From Candidatus Arcticimaribacter sp. (GTDB lineage: Bacteria > Bacteroidota > Bacteroidia > Flavobacteriales > Flavobacteriaceae): 5,948 nt of DNA. Of the stretch, positions 1-5,363 are shown one piece after another (position 1 is the stretch's first letter; each line of letters opens with the position of its first letter). The translations under genes were made by a program, and so were the position numbers. The stretch spans positions 1-5,948 of the forward strand of contig WTJP01000068.1 of assembly GCA_011526275.1 (NCBI GenBank). Reading direction: 5' to 3'. Under the pieces are notes generated by a model. The model was given only the letters and a program-made list of their open reading frames with translations, did no database searches and had not been told where the DNA came from.

Positions 1-1405
1 CATGAGCAGCACTCACCCAGTGAATGGTGCCTTTTACTTTTCGCATACTTGCTTCCGTACCCGATCCACTTTTACTGTCTTCATCATAAGTACAATAAAT
101 AGTAGTGATGTTTCCATCAGCATCCTTTTCGACGGAGGTGCCCTTGATGATGTATGCGTTCTTTAGACGAACTTCTTTTCCAAGTGTAAGTCTGAAATAT
201 TTACGATTGGCTTCTTCTTTAAAGTCTTCTCTTTCAATATAAAGCTCTTTCGAGAAAGGGATATTTCTTGAGCCTTGTGATTCATCCTCTGGATTATTGA
301 TGGCTTCTAGCACCTCTTCTTTTCCTTCAGGATAGTTTGTAATAATCAATCTAACAGGGTTGACCACAGCCATTATACGGGTTGCGGTTTTGTTGAGTTC
401 TTCGCGAACACAAAACTCTAGTAAGGAAACATCTATAACATTCTCTCGCTTGGATATTCCTGCGGTATTGACAAAATTAATAAGAGCATTGGGTGGATAT
501 CCTCTTCTTCGCATACCTGAAATAGTAGGCATTCTAGGATCATCCCAGTCACTAACTATTTTATTTTCAATTAATTGTGCTAATTTTCGCTTAGAAGTAA
601 CTGTATAGGAGAGGTTAAGACGGGCAAATTCTGTTTGATAGGGGCGAAGATCATTGGAAGGAGGAAGTTGATCTAGAAACCAATCGTATAAATCGCGGTG
701 AGGTTTGAATTCGAGCGTACATAAACTGTGAGATACCCCTTCTATATAATCTGATTCACCATGCGTCCAATCGTACATAGGGTAAATACACCATGCGTCA
801 CCAGTGCGATGGTGGTGTTTAAAAAGGATACGGTACATAACAGGATCACGTAGAAGCATGTTTGGTGATGCCATGTCGATTTTCGCCCGAAGAACGTGTG
901 CTCCTTCTGGATGTTTTCCAGCCTTCATCTCTTCAAACAAAGCAAGATTTTCTTCCACTGAACGATTGCGGAAAGGGCTATTGGTTCCAGCTTGTGTGGG
1001 TGTTCCTTTTTGGTTGGCGATGGTTTCAGAATCTTGGGAATCGATATAAGCTTTTCCTTCTTTGATCAAGTGAACTGCCCATTGGTAGAGTTGCTCAAAA
1101 TAATCGGAAGCGTAACATTCGTTTTCCCATTGGAAACCTAACCAGGCTATATTTTCTTTTATCGCATCGACAAAGGCTTGGTTCTCCTTGACAGGATTGG
1201 TATCGTCGAAACGTAGATTGACAGGTGCATTGTATCGTTTCCCTAAATTGAAATTTAGCGCAATAGCTTTTAAGTGACCAACGTGAAGAAAACCGTTCGG
1301 TTCCGGGGGAAATCTAAATCTAATTTTATCAGGGGAAAATCCATTGGATAAATCATCCTCTATCATTTGCTCAATGAAGTGGAGGGAGGTTTTCTCTTCG
1401 GCCAT
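1..1405 (-). CDS. glnS: Glutaminyl-tRNA synthetase, C-terminus cut off by window edge
   Basis: Cytoplasmic class I aminoacyl-tRNA synthetase that joins glutamine to tRNA-Gln using ATP. The visible 468 residues begin MAEEKTSLHFIEQM. The HIGH signature is PEPNGFLHVGH (residues 34-44), followed by LRFDDTNP (64-71), the GlnRS-type stretch YPMYDWTHGESDYIEGVSHS (208-227), and the KMSKS-equivalent TVTSKRK (268-274) running into WDDPRMPTISGMRRRGYPP. The tail KGTIHWVSAAH (458-468) lies in the anticodon-binding beta-barrel region. The E. coli enzyme has about 554 residues, so roughly 85-90 are missing past position 1. The family specificity is GlnRS, not GluRS, judging from the PEPNG and HGESDYIEGV signatures. 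The first KMSKS residue is Thr270, where E. coli has Met. The start at 1405 lies just behind a good minus-7 promoter element and gives an N-terminus of normal family length. The gene is divergent from folB. Confidence 0.97.
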   Translation of the reverse strand, partial: MAEEKTSLHFIEQMIEDDLSNGFSPDKIRFRFPPEPNGFLHVGHLKAIALNFNLGKRYNAPVNLRFDDTNPVKENQAFVDAIKENIAWLGFQWENECYASDYFEQLYQWAVHLIKEGKAYIDSQDSETIANQKGTPTQAGTNSPFRNRSVEENLALFEEMKAGKHPEGAHVLRAKIDMASPNMLLRDPVMYRILFKHHHRTGDAWCIYPMYDWTHGESDYIEGVSHSLCTLEFKPHRDLYDWFLDQLPPSNDLRPYQTEFARLNLSYTVTSKRKLAQLIENKIVSDWDDPRMPTISGMRRRGYPPNALINFVNTAGISKRENVIDVSLLEFCVREELNKTATRIMAVVNPVRLIITNYPEGKEEVLEAINNPEDESQGSRNIPFSKELYIEREDFKEEANRKYFRLTLGKEVRLKNAYIIKGTSVEKDADGNITTIYCTYDEDSKSGSGTEASMRKVKGTIHWVSAAH

Positions 1406-1419
1406 ACGATCGTTTTTTG

Positions 1420-1446
1420 CAAAGATATTAAAAGGGACTAGCGCAA
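1420..1446 (-). promoter_or_regulatory. Predicted Bacteroidota-type promoter of glnS
   Basis: Read on the minus strand, TATCTTTG (1420-1427) matches the Bacteroidota minus-7 consensus TAnnTTTG exactly. A TTG (1444-1446) lies 16 bases upstream, as expected for the minus-33 element. Fourteen bases separate the element from the glnS ATG, so the predicted 5' leader is only about 8-10 bases, with no Shine-Dalgarno sequence. This is the best two-part promoter in the window. Confidence 0.65.
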
Positions 1447-1467
1447 TATACTTTTCGAATCACTTTA

Positions 1468-1475
1468 TATCTTTA
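1468..1475 (+). promoter_or_regulatory. Possible minus-7 element of folB
   Basis: TATCTTTA differs from TAnnTTTG only in the last base and lies 15 bases before the folB ATG. There is no TTG at the usual minus-33 distance, so the call rests on the minus-7 element and on its spacing, which resembles that of glnS and rpiB. The divergent glnS promoter lies 40-50 bases away, so the two could compete or share a regulator. Confidence 0.35.
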
Positions 1476-1490
1476 CGCGAAAATTAAAGC

Positions 1491-1853
1491 ATGGGAATTA
1501 TTCGTGTTCGCGACATTAGAATACACACCAACCACGGGTGTATGGAAGAAGAAGGAAAAATTGGGAGCGATTATATTGTACAGGTAGAACTCGCTACCGA
1601 CTTGTGCAAATCAGCAAAAACCGATGATTTAAACGATACCGTTGATTATGTATCGATTCATGCGATTGCAAAAGAAGAAATGATGCAACGCTCAAAGTTG
1701 TTAGAAGTGGTTGTAGAGCGAATTATAGAGCGTATCATGGTAGAACACAGTAGTGTAGAAGAAGTCACCGTAGAAGTCGCTAAAATCAATCCTCCTATTG
1801 GAGGAGATGTAGGATATGTGAGTGTAGAACGAAAGCGAATTAGAGGTAAATAA
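1491..1853 (+). CDS. folB: Dihydroneopterin aldolase
   Basis: Cytoplasmic enzyme of tetrahydrofolate synthesis; it cleaves 7,8-dihydroneopterin to 6-hydroxymethyl-7,8-dihydropterin and glycolaldehyde. The 120 residues are full family length. By my alignment to the S. aureus enzyme, the active-site residues are conserved: Glu21 in HGCMEEEGKIG (equivalent to Glu22), Tyr53 in DTVDY (Tyr54), Glu72 in KLLEVV (Glu74) and the catalytic Lys98 in AKINPPIGG (Lys100). The order is a beta-strand with HG turn, a DDLNDTVDY loop, the helix LLEVVVERIIERI, then the NPPI loop. The ATG at 1491 gives the normal N-terminus; its upstream is A-rich with no Shine-Dalgarno sequence. tRNA-Cys follows 29 bases after the stop, so read-through into the tRNA and its terminator is likely. 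The family also includes epimerase activity (FolX-like), but the catalytic set here fits FolB. Confidence 0.95.
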   Translation: MGIIRVRDIRIHTNHGCMEEEGKIGSDYIVQVELATDLCKSAKTDDLNDTVDYVSIHAIAKEEMMQRSKLLEVVVERIIERIMVEHSSVEEVTVEVAKINPPIGGDVGYVSVERKRIRGK

Positions 1854-1868
1854 TCTGCAAGAAAAGTG

Positions 1869-1876
1869 TATTTTTG
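1869..1876 (+). promoter_or_regulatory. Predicted minus-7 element for tRNA-Cys
   Basis: TATTTTTG is an exact TAnnTTTG match ending six bases before the mature tRNA 5' end, which is where a tRNA promoter would put it. No TTG is found at the usual minus-33 distance; that stretch is the last codons and stop of folB. The tRNA may therefore have its own weak promoter as well as read-through from folB. Confidence 0.45.
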
Positions 1877-1882
1877 CTGCAT

Positions 1883-1953
1883 GGCACCATGGCCGAGTGG
1901 CTAGGCAGAGCTCTGCAAAAGCTTGTACAGCGGTTCGAATCCGCTTGGTGCCT
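1883..1953 (+). tRNA. tRNA-Cys, anticodon GCA
   Basis: A full 71-base cloverleaf folds by hand. The acceptor stem pairs GGCACCA (1883-1889) with TGGTGCC (1946-1952), and the discriminator is T1953, the U73 identity base of tRNA-Cys. The D stem pairs GCC (1892-1894) with GGC (1904-1906). The anticodon stem pairs GAGCT (1908-1912) with AGCTT (1920-1924), including one G-U pair, around the loop CTGCAAA with anticodon GCA at 1915-1917. The variable loop has four bases. The T arm pairs AGCGG (1929-1933) with CCGCT (1941-1945) around TTCGAAT. CCA is not encoded and must be added after transcription. Confidence 0.97.
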
Positions 1954-1955
1954 CT

Positions 1956-1982
1956 AAACCCTTCTTAACGAAGGGTTTTTTT
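1956..1982 (+). terminator. Intrinsic terminator of the folB/tRNA-Cys unit
   Basis: A perfect nine-pair hairpin, AAACCCTTC (1956-1964) with GAAGGGTTT (1970-1978) around the loop TTAAC, runs into seven consecutive T (1976-1982). It starts three bases after the tRNA. The T tract reaches into the stop codon of the convergent DUF2807 gene. On the minus strand the same hairpin is followed by AGAGG and has no T tract, so it should terminate well only on the plus strand. Confidence 0.9.
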
Positions 1983-2658
1983 AATCCATTTCAACAATGG
2001 TCCCGCCCATCACTTTTTTCTTGACTAGTTTGGTCGGTTTCCCATAGATACGGACGGTTCCACCAACGCTAACCGCAGCTTCCAAAAGTTCAGTTGCATG
2101 GATATAAGCAACCCCACCTGCAGTTACATTAGCCGTACTTTGCTCCGTAATTAAATTCTCTCCTTCACATATGCCTCCAGCAAGTATAGAAAGATCGTGT
2201 GAAGTTGCTTTTCCTTCGATATTCAAGGTAGCTCCAGATTTTACTCTGGACTCTATTTTTTCAGCCGTGATATGTAAGGTTTGTTTTGAACCCTCATGCG
2301 CTTTTAGTTGCATGCTTGTCGTAACTATTTCTGCTTTAGATTCCACAGTACTACCTTGATAGGTGTGAATAGCATCAAGCGCCTCAGTGAAATACAATTC
2401 AACATAAGTATTACTCGGATTGAGGATTTGATCTAAGCTATGGCGAATTTTTAAGACATCTTTCTTCAATGTGAAAACAACGGTTTCTACATTCTCTCCT
2501 GAGATGATCATTTTATTTTCATCGGAAGGAATCAACTTCACGTGAATTCCAGAGTAAACATTTACACCTAAAAAAGGGGAAATCTTAACCAGCTTATCTT
2601 TTTGAGCAGAAAGGGTGAAGAACGAAAGGCTGAGTAGGAAAAAAAATATTCTTTTCAT
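1981..2658 (-). CDS. Exported head-GIN domain (DUF2807) protein
   Basis: A 225-residue protein with a clear signal peptide: Lys2-Arg3, a phenylalanine/leucine-rich core (residues 4-16) and a likely cleavage in LSA|Q after Ala18. No lipobox cysteine follows, so it is probably released to the periplasm or outside. The mature part resembles the putative auto-transporter adhesin head-GIN family (DUF2807), common in Bacteroidota. Features are an N-terminal 'FLGVNVYSGIHVKL' segment (29-42), a run of short beta-strand units rich in small and charged residues, and a C-terminal end of the type SVGGTVRIYGKPTKLVKKKVMGGTI (197-221), where GG turns and YGxP are typical. The fold is expected to be a right-handed beta-helix-like stack. 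Function is unknown; an adhesin role is only a family label. It begins 27 bases after the rnr stop on the same strand, so it is probably co-transcribed, although a TACCTTTA element in the gap could give it its own start. Confidence 0.85.
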   Translation of the reverse strand: MKRIFFFLLSLSFFTLSAQKDKLVKISPFLGVNVYSGIHVKLIPSDENKMIISGENVETVVFTLKKDVLKIRHSLDQILNPSNTYVELYFTEALDAIHTYQGSTVESKAEIVTTSMQLKAHEGSKQTLHITAEKIESRVKSGATLNIEGKATSHDLSILAGGICEGENLITEQSTANVTAGGVAYIHATELLEAAVSVGGTVRIYGKPTKLVKKKVMGGTIVEMD

Positions 2659-2674
2659 GTGGAATGATTTCTTT

Positions 2675-2682
2675 TAAAGGTA
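2675..2682 (-). promoter_or_regulatory. Possible internal minus-7 element for the DUF2807 gene
   Basis: TACCTTTA on the minus strand lies in the 27-base gap between rnr and the DUF2807 gene, 16 bases before its ATG. It is one base off TAnnTTTG and sits at the same distance as the elements of glnS, folB and rpiB. The minus-33 position would fall inside the end of rnr, and I see no clear TTG there. Confidence 0.25.
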
Positions 2683-2685
2683 ATG

Positions 2686-4860
2686 TTAATTCTCGGGTTG
2701 AACAATGCTAAAATCGAGGTGGCGTTTGATGAGGTCGGCTTTTTCTACTTTAACCTGTAACAAATCACCTAATTGATAAATGGTGTTGGTGCGTTCCCCC
2801 ACCAAACAATGTTGGCGTTCATCAAAGTAGTAATAATCCCCTGGGACATCTTTAATACGCACCATGCCTTCACATTTGTTCTCAATAATTTCTACATAAA
2901 TTCCACGATCAGTCACACCTGAAATAACCCCTTCAAAAGTGGCACCAATGTGGTTTTCCATGAATTTAATTTGCATGAATTTGATGGAATCGCGTTCTGC
3001 TTTGGTCGCGATTTGTTCTTGTTGGGAGGAATGGGCAGCAGCTTCTTCCAACTGTTCTACCGATTTTACTTTTTCTTGTGATAAATGCTGCTGCAGTAAA
3101 CGGTGTACCATCACATCAGGATAACGGCGAATGGGGGAAGTAAAATGGGCATAAAAATCAAAAGCTAAACCGTAATGTCCAATATTATTGGTGGTATACT
3201 CTGCCTTACTCATGCAGCGAATGGTCAAAGTATCAATCATATTTTGTTCCTGTTTCCCGTGAGAATCAGCCAAAAGTTGGTTAATCGATTGATTGATATT
3301 CTTCGTTTTTAGGTTGAATTTATAACCAAAGCCAGCCACCACCGTTTGTAGATTACTCAGTTTATCGGGATCGGGTTCATCGTGAACACGATAAACCATG
3401 GGGAGAGGATGTTCTTTTTTTCCAGCGAATCGAGCCACCTGTTTATTGGCTAAAAGCATGAACTCTTCGATGAGTTTATTGGCGTCTTTTGAGGTTTTAA
3501 AATATACACTATCTGGGGTATTATCTTCTTTTAAATTGAAATTAACTTCCACACGATCAAAAGAGATAGCCCCTTTTTTCATTCGGTCTGCTCGCAGGTT
3601 TTTAGCGATTTCATCAAGGGTAAGAATGGCGGTGAATAAGTCTTCTCCTACAGTATAACTTTCTCCACTTAAGGCGTGTTTTTCAGTTACGACAGGGGTT
3701 CTACTTTCGATGATATCTTGGGCTTCTTCATAAGCAAAACGATGGTCGGAATAAATGACTGTTCTTCCAAACCATTCTTTCTTTATGCGACCCTTACGGC
3801 TAATCTCAAAAACAGCAGAGAAGGTGTATTTCTCTTCCTGTGGACGAAGGGAACACACCCCGTTGGAAAGGACTTCCGGAAGCATGGGAACCACACGGTC
3901 AACCAAGTAAACAGAGGTTGCTCTTGCTAGTGCTTCTTCATCTAAAATACTTCCTGCTTGTACATAATGGGAAACATCGGCAATATGAATACCCACTTCA
4001 AATAGATCATCATTAAGTATTCTAAACGACAGGGCATCGTCAAAATCTTTGGCTGTTTTAGGATCAATGGTAAAAGTGAGCGCATCGCGAAAGTCGCGGC
4101 GTTTCTTTATTTCTTCAGGAAGAATGCGCTGATCTATAGCAGCTGCAGCCTCTTCAACAGCCTGTGGAAATTCATAAGGGAGACCGTAATCAGAGAGGAT
4201 GGCGTGCATCTCGGTAGAGGTTTCCCCAGGAGGACCAAAGTTTTTTAATAAGGTACCAAAAGGAGACTCTGCGCGTTTCGGCCATTCATCGAATCGCACC
4301 AAAACCTTGTCTCCATCGTTGTATTCTGGCGTCAATTGTTTTTTATCGATAAAAAAATCGGTGTACATTTTTGCACCACGCATTAGCACAAAAGCATAGT
4401 TCTTCTCCACCTGAAGCGTACCGACAAACTCGGTTTTCTTACGCTCTAAAATGGAAGCAATCTCTCCTTCTAAAGCCCCGTTTTTCTTTCTTTTGTAGCA
4501 GTACACTTCGACTAAGTCTCCGTCGAATGCTGTGTTGAGTCCATTCCTTGGAATGCGTATATCTTGCTCTAAATCATCGCAAATGACAAAACCACGTCCA
4601 GAAGAGGTTACTTCTAAACGACCTTGATAATATTGTTTCTTATTTTCTGCAAGGGTGTATTTCCCTCGGCTAGGACTCTTCAATTGTTTACTCGCAACGT
4701 TTAAGTTCAAGAATTTGATGAGCTCATTGCGGCCACGGGTGTCGCGCAGTTCTAGTACAGCTGCAATTTGTTTGTAGTTGTATTCCTTTCCCGGGTTTTC
4801 ACGAAAAAAAGAAAGCATCTTCTTTTCAATGTGTCGGTACTTGTTTTTGTTTCTTCCCAT
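2686..4860 (-). CDS. rnr: Ribonuclease R, 3'-5' exoribonuclease
   Basis: A cytoplasmic RNB-family exonuclease that degrades structured RNA from the 3' end and acts in mRNA and rRNA quality control. The 724 residues show the expected order. First is an N-terminal helix-turn-helix-like segment (about 10-70, with ENPGKEYNYKQIAAVL). Two OB cold-shock regions follow (about 78-135 and 143-205). The RNB catalytic domain (about 255-590) has TIDPKTAKDFDDALSF, giving metal-binding Asp266, Asp272, Asp274 and Asp275. It also has HIADVSHYV (292-300), RVHDEPD (491-497) and HFTSPIRRYPD (572-582). The C-terminal S1 domain (about 638-720) begins GATFEGVISGVTDRGIYVE. The protein ends soon after S1 (VQPEN), without the long basic tail of E. 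coli RNase R (813 aa). The ATG at 4860 gives a basic start, MGRNKNKYRH, as usual in this family. The exported DUF2807 gene lies downstream; the 503-base gap lies upstream. Confidence 0.97.
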   Translation of the reverse strand: MGRNKNKYRHIEKKMLSFFRENPGKEYNYKQIAAVLELRDTRGRNELIKFLNLNVASKQLKSPSRGKYTLAENKKQYYQGRLEVTSSGRGFVICDDLEQDIRIPRNGLNTAFDGDLVEVYCYKRKKNGALEGEIASILERKKTEFVGTLQVEKNYAFVLMRGAKMYTDFFIDKKQLTPEYNDGDKVLVRFDEWPKRAESPFGTLLKNFGPPGETSTEMHAILSDYGLPYEFPQAVEEAAAAIDQRILPEEIKKRRDFRDALTFTIDPKTAKDFDDALSFRILNDDLFEVGIHIADVSHYVQAGSILDEEALARATSVYLVDRVVPMLPEVLSNGVCSLRPQEEKYTFSAVFEISRKGRIKKEWFGRTVIYSDHRFAYEEAQDIIESRTPVVTEKHALSGESYTVGEDLFTAILTLDEIAKNLRADRMKKGAISFDRVEVNFNLKEDNTPDSVYFKTSKDANKLIEEFMLLANKQVARFAGKKEHPLPMVYRVHDEPDPDKLSNLQTVVAGFGYKFNLKTKNINQSINQLLADSHGKQEQNMIDTLTIRCMSKAEYTTNNIGHYGLAFDFYAHFTSPIRRYPDVMVHRLLQQHLSQEKVKSVEQLEEAAAHSSQQEQIATKAERDSIKFMQIKFMENHIGATFEGVISGVTDRGIYVEIIENKCEGMVRIKDVPGDYYYFDERQHCLVGERTNTIYQLGDLLQVKVEKADLIKRHLDFSIVQPEN

Positions 4861-4868
4861 AGCGTGTA

Positions 4869-4876
4869 CAAAACTA
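4869..4876 (-). promoter_or_regulatory. Possible minus-7 element of rnr
   Basis: TAGTTTTG on the minus strand matches TAnnTTTG exactly and ends only eight bases before the rnr ATG. If used, transcription would start almost at the start codon and the mRNA would be leaderless or nearly so. No TTG lies at the usual minus-33 distance (GTGGG is there instead), so the call is tentative. Confidence 0.35.
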
Positions 4877-4904
4877 CTTCTTTAAAAATTATCCCACTTA
4901 GCTT

Positions 4905-4913
4905 TTATTCACA
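4905..4913 (+). promoter_or_regulatory. Exact DnaA box TTATTCACA
   Basis: This is the only full match to TTATNCACA in the gene-free region. It is followed directly by the AT-rich tract 4914-4957, starting ACTATTAAATACTAAA. The order of a DnaA box followed by an AT-rich segment resembles an origin unwinding module. It also lies 45 bases upstream of the rnr start, so a regulatory role for DnaA at rnr is an alternative. Confidence 0.5.
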
Positions 4914-4957
4914 ACTATTAAATACTAAATAACTTTTCTTTTAAAATTTTAAAAAAA
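4914..4957. other. Very AT-rich tract, candidate DNA unwinding element
   Basis: Of these 44 bases only four are C and none is G; the core is TTTTAAAATTTTAAAAAAA (4939-4957). The G-poor stretch is wider: from 4867 to 4960 the plus strand has a single G (4901) but 16 C. Low melting stability next to an exact DnaA box suits a duplex unwinding element. AT-rich upstream promoter DNA for rnr would look similar, so function is inferred. Confidence 0.4.
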
Positions 4958-5101
4958 CATGATGATTATGATTGGGTGTGAATAGCGGTATTACTTTTTC
5001 GTTTTGTTTTTTGAATTTATGTATTTATAAAATTACTAACCTTTTATCTCGACTTATTAAAATATCAACCCGCTCTATTACATTGATTTAGTAGACTTAT
5101 T

Positions 5102-5231
5102 CACGCTTGTTCATTTCTTAAAAAAAGGAAAACTTTCTTGTGAATACCGAAGTATTAAGGTGGATAAACTTCACCAAAAAAGTCAATAAGTAGTGAAAGA
5201 AAGACAACAACTATTTTTGGATACAAGCGTG
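5102..5231. repeat. Nine-base inverted repeat flanking two DnaA-like boxes
   Basis: CACGCTTGT (5102-5110) and ACAAGCGTG (5223-5231) are perfect inverted copies 112 bases apart, enclosing the minus-strand boxes at 5139 and 5159. The related AGCGTG also occurs at 4861-4866. A nine-base match of this kind could occur by chance about once in two regions of this size, so it is noted only because it is GC-richer than its surroundings. Confidence 0.3.
5212..5219 (+). promoter_or_regulatory. Possible distal minus-7 element towards rpiB
   Basis: TATTTTTG is an exact TAnnTTTG match on the plus strand, but no TTG lies at the minus-33 distance. If used for rpiB it would give a leader of roughly 140 bases that contains two of the DnaA-like boxes. 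The nearer TACCTTTA at 5341-5348 is an alternative. Confidence 0.25.
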
Positions 5232-5340
5232 TTTTTTTTAGGTAGAAAAGAGATATGAAATGTCCTTTAGCTTTATTAGAACTTATCAACATTTTCTCCA
5301 ATCGAAAGGGGTACTTATTCACCGACTTATTCCCTTTACC

Positions 5341-5348
5341 TACCTTTA
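5341..5348 (+). promoter_or_regulatory. Possible proximal minus-7 element of rpiB
   Basis: TACCTTTA, one base off TAnnTTTG, lies 15 bases before the rpiB ATG, the same spacing as the folB element and one base more than that of glnS. No minus-33 TTG is visible. Between it and the ATG is an A-rich run (ACAAAAAAATATCATC) with no Shine-Dalgarno sequence. Confidence 0.35.
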
Positions 5349-5363
5349 CAAAAAAATATCATC

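Larger units (their letters stand above)
5052..5331. repeat. Dispersed short repeat ACTTATT, partly inside DnaA-like boxes
   Basis: ACTTATT occurs on the plus strand at 5052-5058, 5095-5101, 5313-5319 and 5325-5331, and inverted (AATAAGT) at 5185-5191. Two copies extend to ACTTATTCAC (5095-5104 and 5313-5322) and so merge with DnaA-like boxes; three share a leading G as GACTTATT. Spacing is irregular, so these are not classic tandem iterons. They may be extended recognition sites of one protein. Confidence 0.5.
4861..5363. other. oriC: Gene-free AT-rich region, candidate replication origin (oriC)
   Basis: This 503-base stretch between the divergent rnr and rpiB genes holds no convincing gene. 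It carries seven sequences within one mismatch of the DnaA box TTATNCACA. On the plus strand these are TTATTCACA (4905-4913), TTATTCACG (5097-5105), TTATCAACA (5283-5291) and TTATTCACC (5315-5323). On the minus strand they are CTATTCACA (4977-4985), GTATTCACA (5139-5147) and TTATCCACC (5159-5167). With even base use about 0.4 such sites would be expected by chance; AT bias raises this, but not obviously to seven. The exact box borders a very AT-rich tract. Clustered boxes, an AT-rich unwinding-type element and diverging flanking genes are the usual marks of a bacterial origin, which in Bacteroidota need not lie beside dnaA. The local base skew is mixed, so the call rests on motifs. Confidence 0.55.

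Noticed and set aside
360..1065. Open frames of 67-82 codons on the plus strand inside glnS
   Set aside because: They lie antisense to a well-conserved synthetase and have no family resemblance or promoter.
1658..1882. 74-codon minus-strand frame across folB and the tRNA leader
   Set aside because: Antisense to folB, whose active-site residues are all intact; the start lies against the tRNA.
1883..1953. tRNA-Cys as an integration site for a mobile element
   Set aside because: No integrase gene and no second copy of the tRNA 3' end were found in the window.
2939..4399. Several plus-strand frames of 61-86 codons inside rnr
   Set aside because: Antisense to rnr, with low-complexity Ser/Cys-rich translations typical of shadow frames.
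4959..4985. Tiny open frame (eight codons, MMIMIGCE) in the rnr-rpiB gap
   Set aside because: Too short, no ribosome-binding or promoter context, and its end coincides with a DnaA-like box.
4861..5363. Riboswitch, CRISPR array or small-RNA gene in the long gap
   Set aside because: No long stable hairpin followed by a T tract, no regularly spaced direct repeats of array length, and no known riboswitch core could be recognised by eye.
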